Source of the DNA: Niallia taxi
Lineage (GTDB): Bacteria; Bacillota; Bacilli; Bacillales; Cytobacillaceae
Assembly (NCBI RefSeq): GCF_004005475.1
Contig: NZ_RZTZ01000001.1
Span: 868,001 to 932,000, forward strand
Direction: 5' to 3'
Length of the DNA: 64,000 nucleotides
Shown here: positions 25,856-33,773 of the stretch, in pieces
Layout: the number at the start of each line of letters is the position of its first letter
Numbering within the stretch: position 1 is the stretch's first letter
Translations under genes and position numbers: made by a program
The notes under the pieces: generated by a model
What the model was told of the DNA's origin: nothing
The model's database searches: none
The model's input: the letters and a program-made list of their open reading frames with translations, nothing else

Positions 25856-26942
25856 TTTCGGTATTATGACACTTTCATTAGAAAATGAAAAAAGCTATAT
25901 CACAGAGATTGCTAAATTCGGTGAGGCTACAGGCTTTAATGTTTATCAATTTGTCCCTTCCAGCTATAATCCCCTTACTGAAAAGGTATCTGGCAAGGTT
26001 TTTGACAAGGATAAAAACGCTTGGTATAAACAAGACTTTCCTATTCCGGACTTTTTATATGACCGCTGTTATTATCAGGATGACGCTCATTCTAGACAGT
26101 GCAAAAACATTGTCGAGTGGCTGAAGCAAAAGGAAGATACAGTCTTTATCGGCAATGGGTTGCCAAACAAGCTGAAGCTTTACGATGTCTTAAAGGCTTC
26201 CAAACTGAATGCCTATATACCAAAATCGAAGCCGGTACTTTCAGCTGAAGAGCTATTGGAGGAACTTAGCTTTGTTAATCCTATAATGATAAAACCGATA
26301 AACGGCTCACAAGGTAACGGCATTTATTTCATAAAAGAACAAAATAGCTGTATACATGTAAGAACAGACAAAAAGGCAAAGCATGTAGAGCATATTTTTT
26401 CCGATAAAGAAAAATTCTCCCGCTGGCTGGCACAGCTGCTGCAAAAGAATGACTACTTCAGCCAAGTTTATCTTCCTTTATGCACTGCTCAAAAACAGCC
26501 CTTTGACATTCGAGCCTTACTCCAAAAAAATGAACAAAATACATGGGAGATTGTTGAAAAAGGAATCCGACTCGGTACAGAGGGCAGAATTATTTCTAAC
26601 CTTAGCGCTGGAGCAGCCGTAATACCATTTAAAGAATGGCTGGAGAATGCTCCATACACAATGAAGAGTTTTATTGAAACTGAAATAGATGATATTTTGA
26701 CAACCCTCCCTCCCATTTTGGAGCAAACATTTCCTGCTCTTTTTGAGTTAGGTGTCGATATTGGCATAACAGAGAATGGCTCGCTGTGGATACTTGACGT
26801 TAACAGTAAGCCTGGCAGAAAGGTCATCCTGCAAGCATATCCAGATTTAAGTGGAAAGCTGTACAGAGCACCATTAGCCTATGCAGCCATGCTGAGAGAT
26901 GGACAGAGGAGGAACAGCAATGAAAAAACTTTATTCTATTGA
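25848..26942 (+). CDS. YheC/YheD family ATP-grasp protein, copy 2 (short form)
   Basis: A 364-residue short form. The N-terminus FGIMTLSLENEKSYITEIAK resembles the B. subtilis short YheC-type protein, whose length it shares. IKPINGSQGNGIYFIK is the ATP loop, and LGVDIGITENGSLWILDVNSKPG the metal site. The preceding gene provides the ribosome site AAAGGAGAAAAACAAG inside its coding end. It overlaps 8 bases with copy 1 and 23 bases with copy 3, so all are translationally linked. Confidence 0.88.
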   Translation: MSSFGIMTLSLENEKSYITEIAKFGEATGFNVYQFVPSSYNPLTEKVSGKVFDKDKNAWYKQDFPIPDFLYDRCYYQDDAHSRQCKNIVEWLKQKEDTVFIGNGLPNKLKLYDVLKASKLNAYIPKSKPVLSAEELLEELSFVNPIMIKPINGSQGNGIYFIKEQNSCIHVRTDKKAKHVEHIFSDKEKFSRWLAQLLQKNDYFSQVYLPLCTAQKQPFDIRALLQKNEQNTWEIVEKGIRLGTEGRIISNLSAGAAVIPFKEWLENAPYTMKSFIETEIDDILTTLPPILEQTFPALFELGVDIGITENGSLWILDVNSKPGRKVILQAYPDLSGKLYRAPLAYAAMLRDGQRRNSNEKTLFY

Positions 26943-28284
26943 AGTGATAGATGATTGTGAAAATACAATCCTGCTTCCTGCAGATGCCTCCATTCCTGCA
27001 AATCTCAAGCGAGTCGCCTTTGGAACAATAAAGGTAGAATGCTCCATTGCCTTGCAAAAATTCGGCGGCAATGTTGTCAGGATCAGCGAAGACTTATTGC
27101 AAACATTAAAAATCCCACCTGTTTCTCCTGTCTTACATGTTTTTTTTGAGGGAGACATTCTCTATCTCGGCCCTCTTGTTGGAATATTCACCTCTGGGTT
27201 CGGTTCTGGTGAGGTCAAACCCATTGGCGACCGCTCCATCATTTTCTCCAAGCTTTTAGCCGTGCAAAATACTGCTGGTGTTACTGCCTTTTTATTTGGA
27301 GCCCAGCATATTAACTGGGATGCAGGCACAATAAACGGATTATTTTATCATGATGGCTGGAAACGGTTTGAGGTGCCATTTCCCGATGTCATATATGACC
27401 GTATCCCAAACCGGCGCACAGAGAATATGCCGAAAATAAAAAGGGTGAAGGAGCGGCTCCAAAAGGATTACTTGATTCCATGGTACAATCCAGGTTTTTT
27501 TAACAAGCTCGACATTTATGAACGACTTCTTCAGGAGAACAGTATTGCAGACTTTTTGCCAGAAACCCATCCATTTACCTCCTTTTCCATCGTGGAACGA
27601 ATGCTAGGAAACTATGGGCATATTTACATTAAACCGAAGAACGGCAGCCTTGGAAAAGGTATCCACCAAGTCATCTTTGATAAAAAGGATCAAAATTACT
27701 ATATGCGCTTTAAAGAACAAAGCGGTGAGAAGCGGCTGTTGAAATTCGATACACTCGAAAAGCTCGTACAGCATATTACCGCAAAGCAAAACATTTCGAA
27801 TTTGCTTGTTCAACAAGGCATACATCTAATGCGCTCTGAACAAAAACCAGTCGATTTCCGTGTTCATACCAATAAGAATAAACAAGGGATTTGGGAAGTT
27901 ACGGCCATCGCTGCAAAGATTGCCGGCGCAGGCAGTGCTACTACACATATGAACAGCGGCGGTATTGTCAAAGCAATCGACGAGCTAACAGATCTTGATA
28001 AGAATCATGAATTGCTTAAGGAAAAACTGATCAGCTCAGCATTAAAAATCAGCAAATCATTGGAAAAGCATACGGAGGGTACAATCGCCGAAATCGGCTT
28101 TGATATTGGTATTGACCGTAAAGGGAGAGTATGGCTGTTTGAAGCAAATTCAAAACCAGGGCGAAGCATCTTTAAGCATAGCTCCTTAAAGAAGGATGAT
28201 TTGCTTACAAGAAGATTGTCATTAGAATATGCCGTCTTCCTGCATGAACAAAGCATCAAAAAGCCTGAGGACATATACAGATGA
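26920..28284 (+). CDS. YheC/YheD family ATP-grasp protein, copy 3 (long form)
   Basis: A 454-residue long form with an N-terminal beta-rich domain (ENTILLPADASIPANLKRVA) followed by ATP-grasp motifs YIKPKNGSLGKGIHQV and IGFDIGIDRKGRVWLFEANSKPGRS. ATG 26920 is chosen because GGAGGAACAGCA sits directly upstream. A start at 26899 would place that ribosome site inside the gene. The overlap with copy 2 is 23 bases. A long-short-long-short order suggests duplication of a two-gene unit. Confidence 0.87.
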   Translation: MKKLYSIEVIDDCENTILLPADASIPANLKRVAFGTIKVECSIALQKFGGNVVRISEDLLQTLKIPPVSPVLHVFFEGDILYLGPLVGIFTSGFGSGEVKPIGDRSIIFSKLLAVQNTAGVTAFLFGAQHINWDAGTINGLFYHDGWKRFEVPFPDVIYDRIPNRRTENMPKIKRVKERLQKDYLIPWYNPGFFNKLDIYERLLQENSIADFLPETHPFTSFSIVERMLGNYGHIYIKPKNGSLGKGIHQVIFDKKDQNYYMRFKEQSGEKRLLKFDTLEKLVQHITAKQNISNLLVQQGIHLMRSEQKPVDFRVHTNKNKQGIWEVTAIAAKIAGAGSATTHMNSGGIVKAIDELTDLDKNHELLKEKLISSALKISKSLEKHTEGTIAEIGFDIGIDRKGRVWLFEANSKPGRSIFKHSSLKKDDLLTRRLSLEYAVFLHEQSIKKPEDIYR

Positions 28285-29453
28285 TAATCTATTATGATGG
28301 TAATGCAAAGACATGGCATTCCAATCATTCTGGTATCACATTAGGAAGCAATAACCAGCCGCTGTTGCCCTCATCCCCTTTTCCAATTGAACTTCTGCCA
28401 TTTAAAATGATGACAAAGGGAAATAATATTGGGCCAATTGTCGGTGTGTTAACTTCCTATAATTCTAAAAACAAGCTTATTGGCAATCGTCCCCTTTTCG
28501 AGAAGCTGCAAAGAGAATTAGATGTGTTCGGGGGGATGATTGTCATCTTTCCTCCCGAACAACTAACAAACATGAAAGTGGATGGATTTACGTACATCCC
28601 CTCTCAAGATAAATGGTTGCCCATTACAACCCCTCTTCCACATGTAATCTATAATCGTGTTCCATTCCGCAAGACTGAGGAAGGCTATTCTTTTGCAGCA
28701 GCCATTGAGCTTATTAAAAATAATGACCTTCCTTTTTTTAATCCGCACTTCATTAATAAGTACGAATTAAGTCAACTTCTTAAACAGGATAAAATGCTAA
28801 AAAACTGCCTTCCTGACACTGAATTGCTTCACTCAGAACAAACATTAACAGATTTCATAACAAAATATGGCTCTATTTATGTTAAGCCAGCAGCAGGATC
28901 TAAAGGCAAGAATATTTACAGACTCAGCAAAAAAAAGGATTACACCTTACTCCTGCAAAGTATTCAAGGAGAACAGCATTTTTCCTCACTACACGAAGTA
29001 GTTAATGAGTATTTGCCGATATGGATTACAAAAGAACATATTATCCAAGAGGAAATAAATGTGGACGTTTTTAATGGGCATCGCTATGACTTTCGGATAC
29101 TTGCAACATTTCTTGATGGCAATTATGTAATGACTGGAGTTGGCATAAGGCAATCCTCTCTTCAGGATGTCACTACACATGTGCCTGCAGGCGGAAAAAT
29201 CATTCCATATGAGCTTGTACAAAATCAGGAGCATGACCGTTTTTTTCAGCTTGCTGTTGAACATTGTGGTGCATTGCTAACAAACAGGTTTGGCTTTTTC
29301 GGCGAATTTTCAATCGATGCCTGCATAGATAAAAACGGTAATTATTATATTTTTGAAGTAAATTCGAAACCAATGCTGTTTGATGAGCCTGAAATTGAAA
29401 CAAACCGCTGCAGACAGCTTGCCAAACTTTTCTATGAGCTATCCGGCTTTTAA
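28281..29453 (+). CDS. YheC/YheD family ATP-grasp protein, copy 4
   Basis: A 390-residue copy of intermediate length. Its ATP loop is YVKPAAGSKGKNIYRL, and the last block reads FSIDACIDKNGNYYIFEVNSKPM, so the catalytic carboxylates and asparagine are conserved although the flanking residues have drifted. It starts within the ATGA overlap at 28281-28284, and its N-terminal domain is shortened relative to copies 1 and 3. It ends the YheC/D run. Confidence 0.86.
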   Translation: MIIYYDGNAKTWHSNHSGITLGSNNQPLLPSSPFPIELLPFKMMTKGNNIGPIVGVLTSYNSKNKLIGNRPLFEKLQRELDVFGGMIVIFPPEQLTNMKVDGFTYIPSQDKWLPITTPLPHVIYNRVPFRKTEEGYSFAAAIELIKNNDLPFFNPHFINKYELSQLLKQDKMLKNCLPDTELLHSEQTLTDFITKYGSIYVKPAAGSKGKNIYRLSKKKDYTLLLQSIQGEQHFSSLHEVVNEYLPIWITKEHIIQEEINVDVFNGHRYDFRILATFLDGNYVMTGVGIRQSSLQDVTTHVPAGGKIIPYELVQNQEHDRFFQLAVEHCGALLTNRFGFFGEFSIDACIDKNGNYYIFEVNSKPMLFDEPEIETNRCRQLAKLFYELSGF

Positions 29454-29508
29454 GCAGCCCGAATGAAATATATCTTCCTGACACATTCTAACAGCAGGAG
29501 GGATAATG

Positions 29509-29685
29509 ATGGACAAAAAATACGAAGACACTGGCTTTGAAGGCAGAGAAAAAGCTTATGTAGACATCGACAGAATGATAAATGAAGGCTTATCTGGCGG
29601 AAAAGTATTTCGACACGACAGCACCACGAATATAGAAGAAGCAAGAGAACTGGCAGAAGAAGACCCCCCACATGTTTCAGAGTGA
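29509..29685 (+). CDS. Small acidic protein, unknown function
   Basis: A 58-residue, acidic, soluble protein (MDKKYEDTGFEGREKAYVD..., ending EEDPPHVSE) rich in E/D and K/R. GGAGG lies 7 bases before ATG 29509, and a second ATG three bases earlier is possible. It lies 55 bases after YheC/D copy 4, in the position of B. subtilis small genes such as yheE/yhzC, but I cannot match it to either with confidence. It is probably co-transcribed with the coat-associated cluster. Confidence 0.65.
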   Translation: MDKKYEDTGFEGREKAYVDIDRMINEGLSGGKVFRHDSTTNIEEARELAEEDPPHVSE

Positions 29686-29820
29686 ATAAGCAGCTAAGGT
29701 GAAACACAGCTATATCCGGCTGTGTTTTTCATTGCCGTTTTTCCGCAACTATTATAAGATTAATGGTAGCGATTTCACATTACTAAGATAATGCAATTCA
29801 CCCTTATAGGAGGGATAATG

Positions 29821-30726
29821 ATGAAGCAAAAATTATTAACCTATTTTCATGGTGCAGTAGAGCAAACAACACCTCCTTCCGATTTCCAGCTTGATAGCTA
29901 CCATTGGTTTCACATTGATGGGGAAAACGGGTGGTTTGGGTTTCAAAAAAGCGAAATGGACCTTTCCCAATTCGATTTATTAAAAACCTTATTTAATCAT
30001 TATTTGCCAGAAGGAATAAAGGAAAATCGTGAAGAAACTATGTGGAGCGAATATTTGTATTTTGGCGGCATGCTTCCAGATAATCCGTGTGAAAACTTCC
30101 GAATCATCCAATTTCAAATAAATGATCCACATGTCGACAAAGACGCAATTGAAACTGTATTTAAAGGGTTTACTCATAGCAGCAGTATGGTAATCTGGAA
30201 TGGTGCTAACAGAGGAATTATCGTAGAACGTAACGGAAATTTCCTAGAAGACGAGGAATATTCCTCTTTTGCAGAGGCTATTCAGTCTGATTTTTATTTT
30301 ACAATAACCTTTTATATAGGAAAAGTTATGGCGTTTCTTACAGAAAGTGCAGCAATATTCTCGCAAGAAAAAAGTTTTTTCACAGCAGGCTTGGCTATAA
30401 ATCCTGGAGACAGAACTCTTTCTTTTGAGACAATTCTGCCCCACTTACTCATAAGCAGACTTGGTGACCAAGAACTGGAGCCCTTTAAAAAATGGTTCTC
30501 CATCCTGGAGGAAGATAAGGAATTGCTTCTCACGATAAAAACATTTATTGAAAACAATGGACATAATACTAATACAGCAAAAAAACTGTTTATCCACCGC
30601 AATACATTACAATATCGACTTGATAAGTTCACTGAAAGAACAGGGCTGCCATTAAAAAACTATCATAACTTTTTTACAGCCTATCTTGCTTGTTTATACT
30701 TTAGCAATAATAAGCCTAGAAGTTAA
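29821..30726 (+). CDS. PucR/CdaR-type transcriptional regulator
   Basis: A 301-residue protein whose last 60 residues form the PucR/CdaR C-terminal helix-turn-helix (FIENNGHNTNTAKKLFIHRN then TLQYRLDKFTERTGLPL). The N-terminal 230 residues have no recognisable GAF or purine-catabolism domain, so the signal is unknown. The start at 29821 follows the same GGAGGGATAATG string that precedes the small gene at 29509. It is monocistronic by spacing, without an obvious adjacent target. Confidence 0.8.
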   Translation: MKQKLLTYFHGAVEQTTPPSDFQLDSYHWFHIDGENGWFGFQKSEMDLSQFDLLKTLFNHYLPEGIKENREETMWSEYLYFGGMLPDNPCENFRIIQFQINDPHVDKDAIETVFKGFTHSSSMVIWNGANRGIIVERNGNFLEDEEYSSFAEAIQSDFYFTITFYIGKVMAFLTESAAIFSQEKSFFTAGLAINPGDRTLSFETILPHLLISRLGDQELEPFKKWFSILEEDKELLLTIKTFIENNGHNTNTAKKLFIHRNTLQYRLDKFTERTGLPLKNYHNFFTAYLACLYFSNNKPRS

Positions 30727-30840
30727 CAATCGACAAGAACGTATGTTTCCATTTATTTACTGGTCAACTCTAACTTCCTATCATATAATAGAGCATTAGA
30801 ATAATAACTTTTATGTTAGAAAGAAATGAGGATCAATAGT

Positions 30841-31467
30841 TTGAAAGGTACAGCACATTCTTGTATTGGCGCAGGGGTTGGATTTGCAGTTGCCAATTAT
30901 GTTGATGCCGCTCCATCCACTACTCTTCTTTTAGTTGGAATTGGCGGTATTGCGGCACTTATGCCTGATATGGACATTGACGGTAAGCTGAGTAATAAAA
31001 TAACCATATCCCATAAGGTATTTCGAGCAATTGCTCAAGCGGTTGGCGCGCTGATGATTTTATACAGTATTTATGCTGGAAACGAAACAGAGCTTTTATT
31101 CAGTATAGGAGCAGGGCTTGCCATTATCCTGATTTCTTGTCTGATCAAGCAACGGCATATGCTAACGATAACGGGGGCTGGTGTCCTGTTTGGCGGGATT
31201 TCTCTTCAGGAAACCTGGCTAATACTTTTGGCGATTTTCATTATTATTGCCTCCTTCACCCCACATAGAAGCTATACCCACTCCATTATCGGAACCATTT
31301 ATTTTGCTTATATTTCGTTCCAATTTGCACAATCACTGCAAATGGATGGTGTTTATTTAACATGTTTGCTTGCCTACATAAGTCATCTTGTCGCAGACAT
31401 GTCTATTTTCCCCTTCAACAAAAGGGGCGTCAAATTATTTCTGCCCTTGTCATCAAAGGATTTCTAA
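30841..31467 (+). CDS. YdjM-type inner-membrane metal-dependent hydrolase
   Basis: A 208-residue membrane protein with about five helices and the family motifs LMPDMDIDGKLSN (residues about 42-54), HRSYTHSIIGT and YISHLVADMS, whose histidines and aspartates form the predicted metal site of the LexA-regulated YdjM / B. subtilis YvsG family. Substrates are unknown. TTG at 30841 is preferred, since GAGG lies 8 bases upstream. The in-frame ATG at 30826 would start before it. A terminator follows at 31471. Confidence 0.82.
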   Translation: MKGTAHSCIGAGVGFAVANYVDAAPSTTLLLVGIGGIAALMPDMDIDGKLSNKITISHKVFRAIAQAVGALMILYSIYAGNETELLFSIGAGLAIILISCLIKQRHMLTITGAGVLFGGISLQETWLILLAIFIIIASFTPHRSYTHSIIGTIYFAYISFQFAQSLQMDGVYLTCLLAYISHLVADMSIFPFNKRGVKLFLPLSSKDF

Positions 31468-31470
31468 ACG

Positions 31471-31499
31471 AAGAGAGGACAAATGTCCCTCTCTTTTTT
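31471..31499 (+). terminator. Terminator after the YdjM-type gene
   Basis: AGAGAGGACA and TGTCCCTCTCT form an almost perfect stem (one G-T pair) followed by six T. Confidence 0.8.
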
Positions 31500-31569
31500 C
31501 ATTCCAAAGAAAGCGCTTTATGCAAATTGTTCAAAACAAGCTGTTATTTTTCATGCAAACCGCCGATGG

Positions 31570-31583
31570 TGAAAACGTTATCA
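31570..31583 (+). promoter_or_regulatory. Catabolite-responsive element (cre) upstream of msmX
   Basis: TGAAAACGTTATCA fits the CcpA consensus TGWAANCGNTNWCA at every position. It lies 45 bases before the msmX start, around the presumed promoter, so CcpA binding should repress. A second weaker palindrome (AAAGCGCTTT, 31510-31519) lies 60 bases upstream and may be an auxiliary site. Confidence 0.7.
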
Positions 31584-31627
31584 ATCATGTTACATTATAT
31601 ATATCAAATTGCAGGGGGTATGGAACG

Positions 31628-32725
31628 ATGGCAGAATTAGTATTGAAGAATATCTATAAAATATATGATGAAAAGGTAGAAGCTGTACGCGACTTTAATT
31701 TACATATTGAAGATAAGGAATTTATCGTGTTTGTCGGACCTTCAGGCTGTGGTAAATCTACAACACTTCGAATGATTGCAGGATTAGAGGATATTTCCAA
31801 AGGAGATTTCTTTATTGATGAACAGCGTGTCAATGACGTCGCTCCAAAGGATCGCGATATTGCAATGGTATTCCAAAACTATGCTTTGTATCCGCATATG
31901 ACTGTTTACGATAATATGGCATTTGGATTAAAGCTTCGAAAATTCCCAAAAGCTGAAATTGATGAAAGAGTTAAAAACGCAGCAAGAATCCTTGGCTTAG
32001 AAGAGTATTTAAAGAGAAAACCAAAAGCTTTATCAGGTGGTCAGCGTCAAAGGGTTGCACTTGGCCGTGCGATTGTCCGTGATGCAAAAGTATTCCTTAT
32101 GGATGAGCCGCTTTCCAACCTTGATGCTAAGCTTCGTGTACAGATGCGTGCAGAAATTTCAAAGCTTCACCAAAGACTGCAAACAACTACAATTTATGTA
32201 ACACATGACCAAACAGAAGCAATGACAATGGCTTCAAGACTTGTTGTTATGAAGGATGGCGTAATCCAACAGGTCGGCGCTCCAAAAGAAGTATATGAAA
32301 AGCCTGAAAATGTTTTTGTAGGCGGATTTATCGGATCACCTGCAATGAACTTCTTTACAGGAAAAATCACTGACAATAAATTAGAGATTGGCAATGCATC
32401 ATTCGTTATCCCTGAAGGAAAGCTGAAAATTCTTCGTGAGCAAAACTACATCGGCAAAGAAGTTGTTTTCGGAATTAGACCAGAGGATATCCATGATGAG
32501 CTTTTATTCTTAAGCAGCTCTGAAAATACGAGCTTTGATGCAAGAGTAGATGTGTTTGAATTGACTGGTGCAGAAAGCTTAGTCTACTCTACACTTGCTG
32601 GTAAAGAGTTTGTTGCACGCCTTGATTCAAGAGCTAATTTAGCAGCAGGAGCTACTGTACAATTAGGTTTTGATATGAACAAAGGCCATTTCTTTGACAA
32701 AGATTCAGAAAGCCGTATCCGCTAA
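31628..32725 (+). CDS. msmX: Multi-sugar ABC transporter ATPase MsmX
   Basis: A 365-residue ATPase identical in length to B. subtilis MsmX. MsmX is the shared energy subunit for several oligosaccharide importers (maltodextrin, arabino- and galacto-oligosaccharides). Walker A GPSGCGKS is at 37-44, LSGGQ at 135-139, Walker B MDE at 158-160, and the C-terminal TOBE/OB domain (about 235-365) includes VFGIRPEDI. No permease genes are nearby, as expected for a shared subunit. The frame is open for 240 bases upstream, but ATG 31628 after AGGGGG is the natural start. A perfect cre site precedes it. Confidence 0.94.
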   Translation: MAELVLKNIYKIYDEKVEAVRDFNLHIEDKEFIVFVGPSGCGKSTTLRMIAGLEDISKGDFFIDEQRVNDVAPKDRDIAMVFQNYALYPHMTVYDNMAFGLKLRKFPKAEIDERVKNAARILGLEEYLKRKPKALSGGQRQRVALGRAIVRDAKVFLMDEPLSNLDAKLRVQMRAEISKLHQRLQTTTIYVTHDQTEAMTMASRLVVMKDGVIQQVGAPKEVYEKPENVFVGGFIGSPAMNFFTGKITDNKLEIGNASFVIPEGKLKILREQNYIGKEVVFGIRPEDIHDELLFLSSSENTSFDARVDVFELTGAESLVYSTLAGKEFVARLDSRANLAAGATVQLGFDMNKGHFFDKDSESRIR

Positions 32726-32733
32726 TACTGGAA

Positions 32734-32990
32734 AGAGGCTGGGACATCATAAGTAGTTAGGCTAGATTAAAACTGAACTATATTATCGAATGTCTATAAT
32801 TCGATTAATAGTTCAGTTTTTTTAGTTTGTGTTTTCAATTTTAAATACAATAAATGAAAAATCTTAGTGGAATGGAGCGAAATGAACCATACTAATTTTA
32901 AAGCCAAAATTCATTAGAATCATAAGGTCCAATGTTTCAAAGTTAACTGGTATTATATTTTTTAGTATGAAATATTTTTGTCCTATCCCC
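32734..32990 (+). repeat. Palindromic dispersed element, copy 3 (inverted, core deleted)
   Basis: A 257-base copy in the opposite orientation to copies 1, 2 and 4. AGAGGCTGGGACATCATAAG begins 8 bases after the msmX stop. The hairpin CTGAACTA/TAGTTCAG (about 32781-32817) precedes a T run. Then TTAGTGGAATGGAGCG joins directly to AAATGAACC, so the GC-rich core found in copies 1 and 2 is missing. The right end GTCCTATCCCC is degenerate. The hairpin differs from copy 1 by a C-G to T-A swap on both arms, a compensatory change. It probably terminates msmX. Confidence 0.8.
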
Positions 32991-32995
32991 CTTTT

Positions 32996-33235
32996 CTATT
33001 CCTGAATAAACACCAAGTCCTCCATCCCGCATGATTCGCATAATACAAGATGCGGGCATAAATGCTTCTCTAAATCTGGATAGCCGTTCTCTAGCTTCAT
33101 TTGATCAATTGGCATATAAGCGCTGTAGTCATCATAATAATCCATGATTCTTCCCTTATCCTCTACCTGCTGTCCGCAATCCGTACAGACTTTATTAAGC
33201 TGTTCCAAGCCATTGCATAAAGGGCAAATATTCAT
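32996..33235 (-). CDS. Small zinc-ribbon-like protein
   Basis: A 79-residue protein with two CxxC pairs at the N-terminus (CPLCNG, CTDCGQ) and a third cysteine group near the end (CPHLVLCESCG), so probably zinc-binding. The middle is acidic and tyrosine-rich (DYYDDYSAYMP). I do not recognise a characterised family. It has no upstream coding neighbour on the same strand and follows GAGGTGTAGAA. It is convergent with msmX across repeat copy 3. Confidence 0.65.
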   Translation of the reverse strand: MNICPLCNGLEQLNKVCTDCGQQVEDKGRIMDYYDDYSAYMPIDQMKLENGYPDLEKHLCPHLVLCESCGMEDLVFIQE

Positions 33236-33351
33236 TTCTACACCTCATTAATAAAAAAGTTTCCGTTTATTTTCTGTTTGATCAGAAAAAACTATTCGAG
33301 ATCGATAATTCTACACACAATTAATTGGAAGATATTTCATCAAAAAATAAA

Positions 33352-33381
33352 TGCATAGAAAAGCTCCTGTCAACCATAATA
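33352..33381 (+). promoter_or_regulatory. Sigma-G promoter of the second SASP gene
   Basis: TGCATA (33352-33357), 17 bases, CATAATA (33375-33381) matches the forespore sigma-G pattern TGNATA / CATNNTA without mismatch. The expected 5' untranslated region is about 110 bases. Confidence 0.7.
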
Positions 33382-33498
33382 AGAGTACAAGCAGCGCATC
33401 AATGGACCATATCAAGCGATAGTAAGATTCTCTTACTTGCTGGTGCAACTCCAGCTGGTCCAACCAAAAAACTAATTATACAAGGAGCTGGAAACAAA

Positions 33499-33702
33499 AT
33501 GGCAAACAACAATTCATCTAACAACCTATTAGTACCAGGAGTATCTGAAGCTCTAGACCAAATGAAATACGAAATCGCATCAGAGTTCGGTGTTAACTTA
33601 GGTGCAGAAACAACTGCTCGCGCTAACGGATCTGTTGGTGGAGAAATCACAAAACGCTTAGTACAAATGGCTGAACGTCAACTTGGCGGTTCTCAATTCT
33701 AA
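33499..33702 (+). CDS. Alpha/beta-type small acid-soluble spore protein, second copy
   Basis: A 67-residue SASP whose central 40 residues match the product at 23244 almost exactly, including the GPR site (YEIASEFGV) and the DNA-contact region [15 protein letters not shown]. The ends differ (MANNNSSNN..., ...RQLGGSQF) and the codons have diverged, so the duplication is old. ATG 33499 follows AAGGAGCTGGAAAC. The 110-base leader is longer than at the first copy and contains a GTAAGA/TCTTAC hairpin. Confidence 0.96.
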   Translation: MANNNSSNNLLVPGVSEALDQMKYEIASEFGVNLGAETTARANGSVGGEITKRLVQMAERQLGGSQF

Positions 33703-33728
33703 TTTGCAAAACTTAATATAAAATGGCA

Positions 33729-33755
33729 AGAAGCCCCCATATATATGGGGGCTTC
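33729..33755. terminator. Terminator between SASP and bmrD
   Basis: GAAGCCCCC and GGGGGCTTC flank ATATATAT, giving a 9-bp GC-rich stem. T runs are weak on both sides, so its efficiency is uncertain. Confidence 0.6.
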
Positions 33756-33773
33756 AGCAATTTATGCTCCTCT

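Noticed and set aside
26899-26942. Possible frameshift joining YheC/D copies 2 and 3
   Set aside because: Copy 2 ends in an ordinary way after the ATP-grasp domain and copy 3 has its own GGAGG and full N-terminal domain, so overlap rather than frameshift explains it.
29496-29823. Identical GGAGGGATAATGATG before the genes at 29509 and 29821 as a duplicated regulatory module
   Set aside because: Only the ribosome site and start are shared. The upstream sequences differ, so it is likely coincidence or convergence on a strong site.
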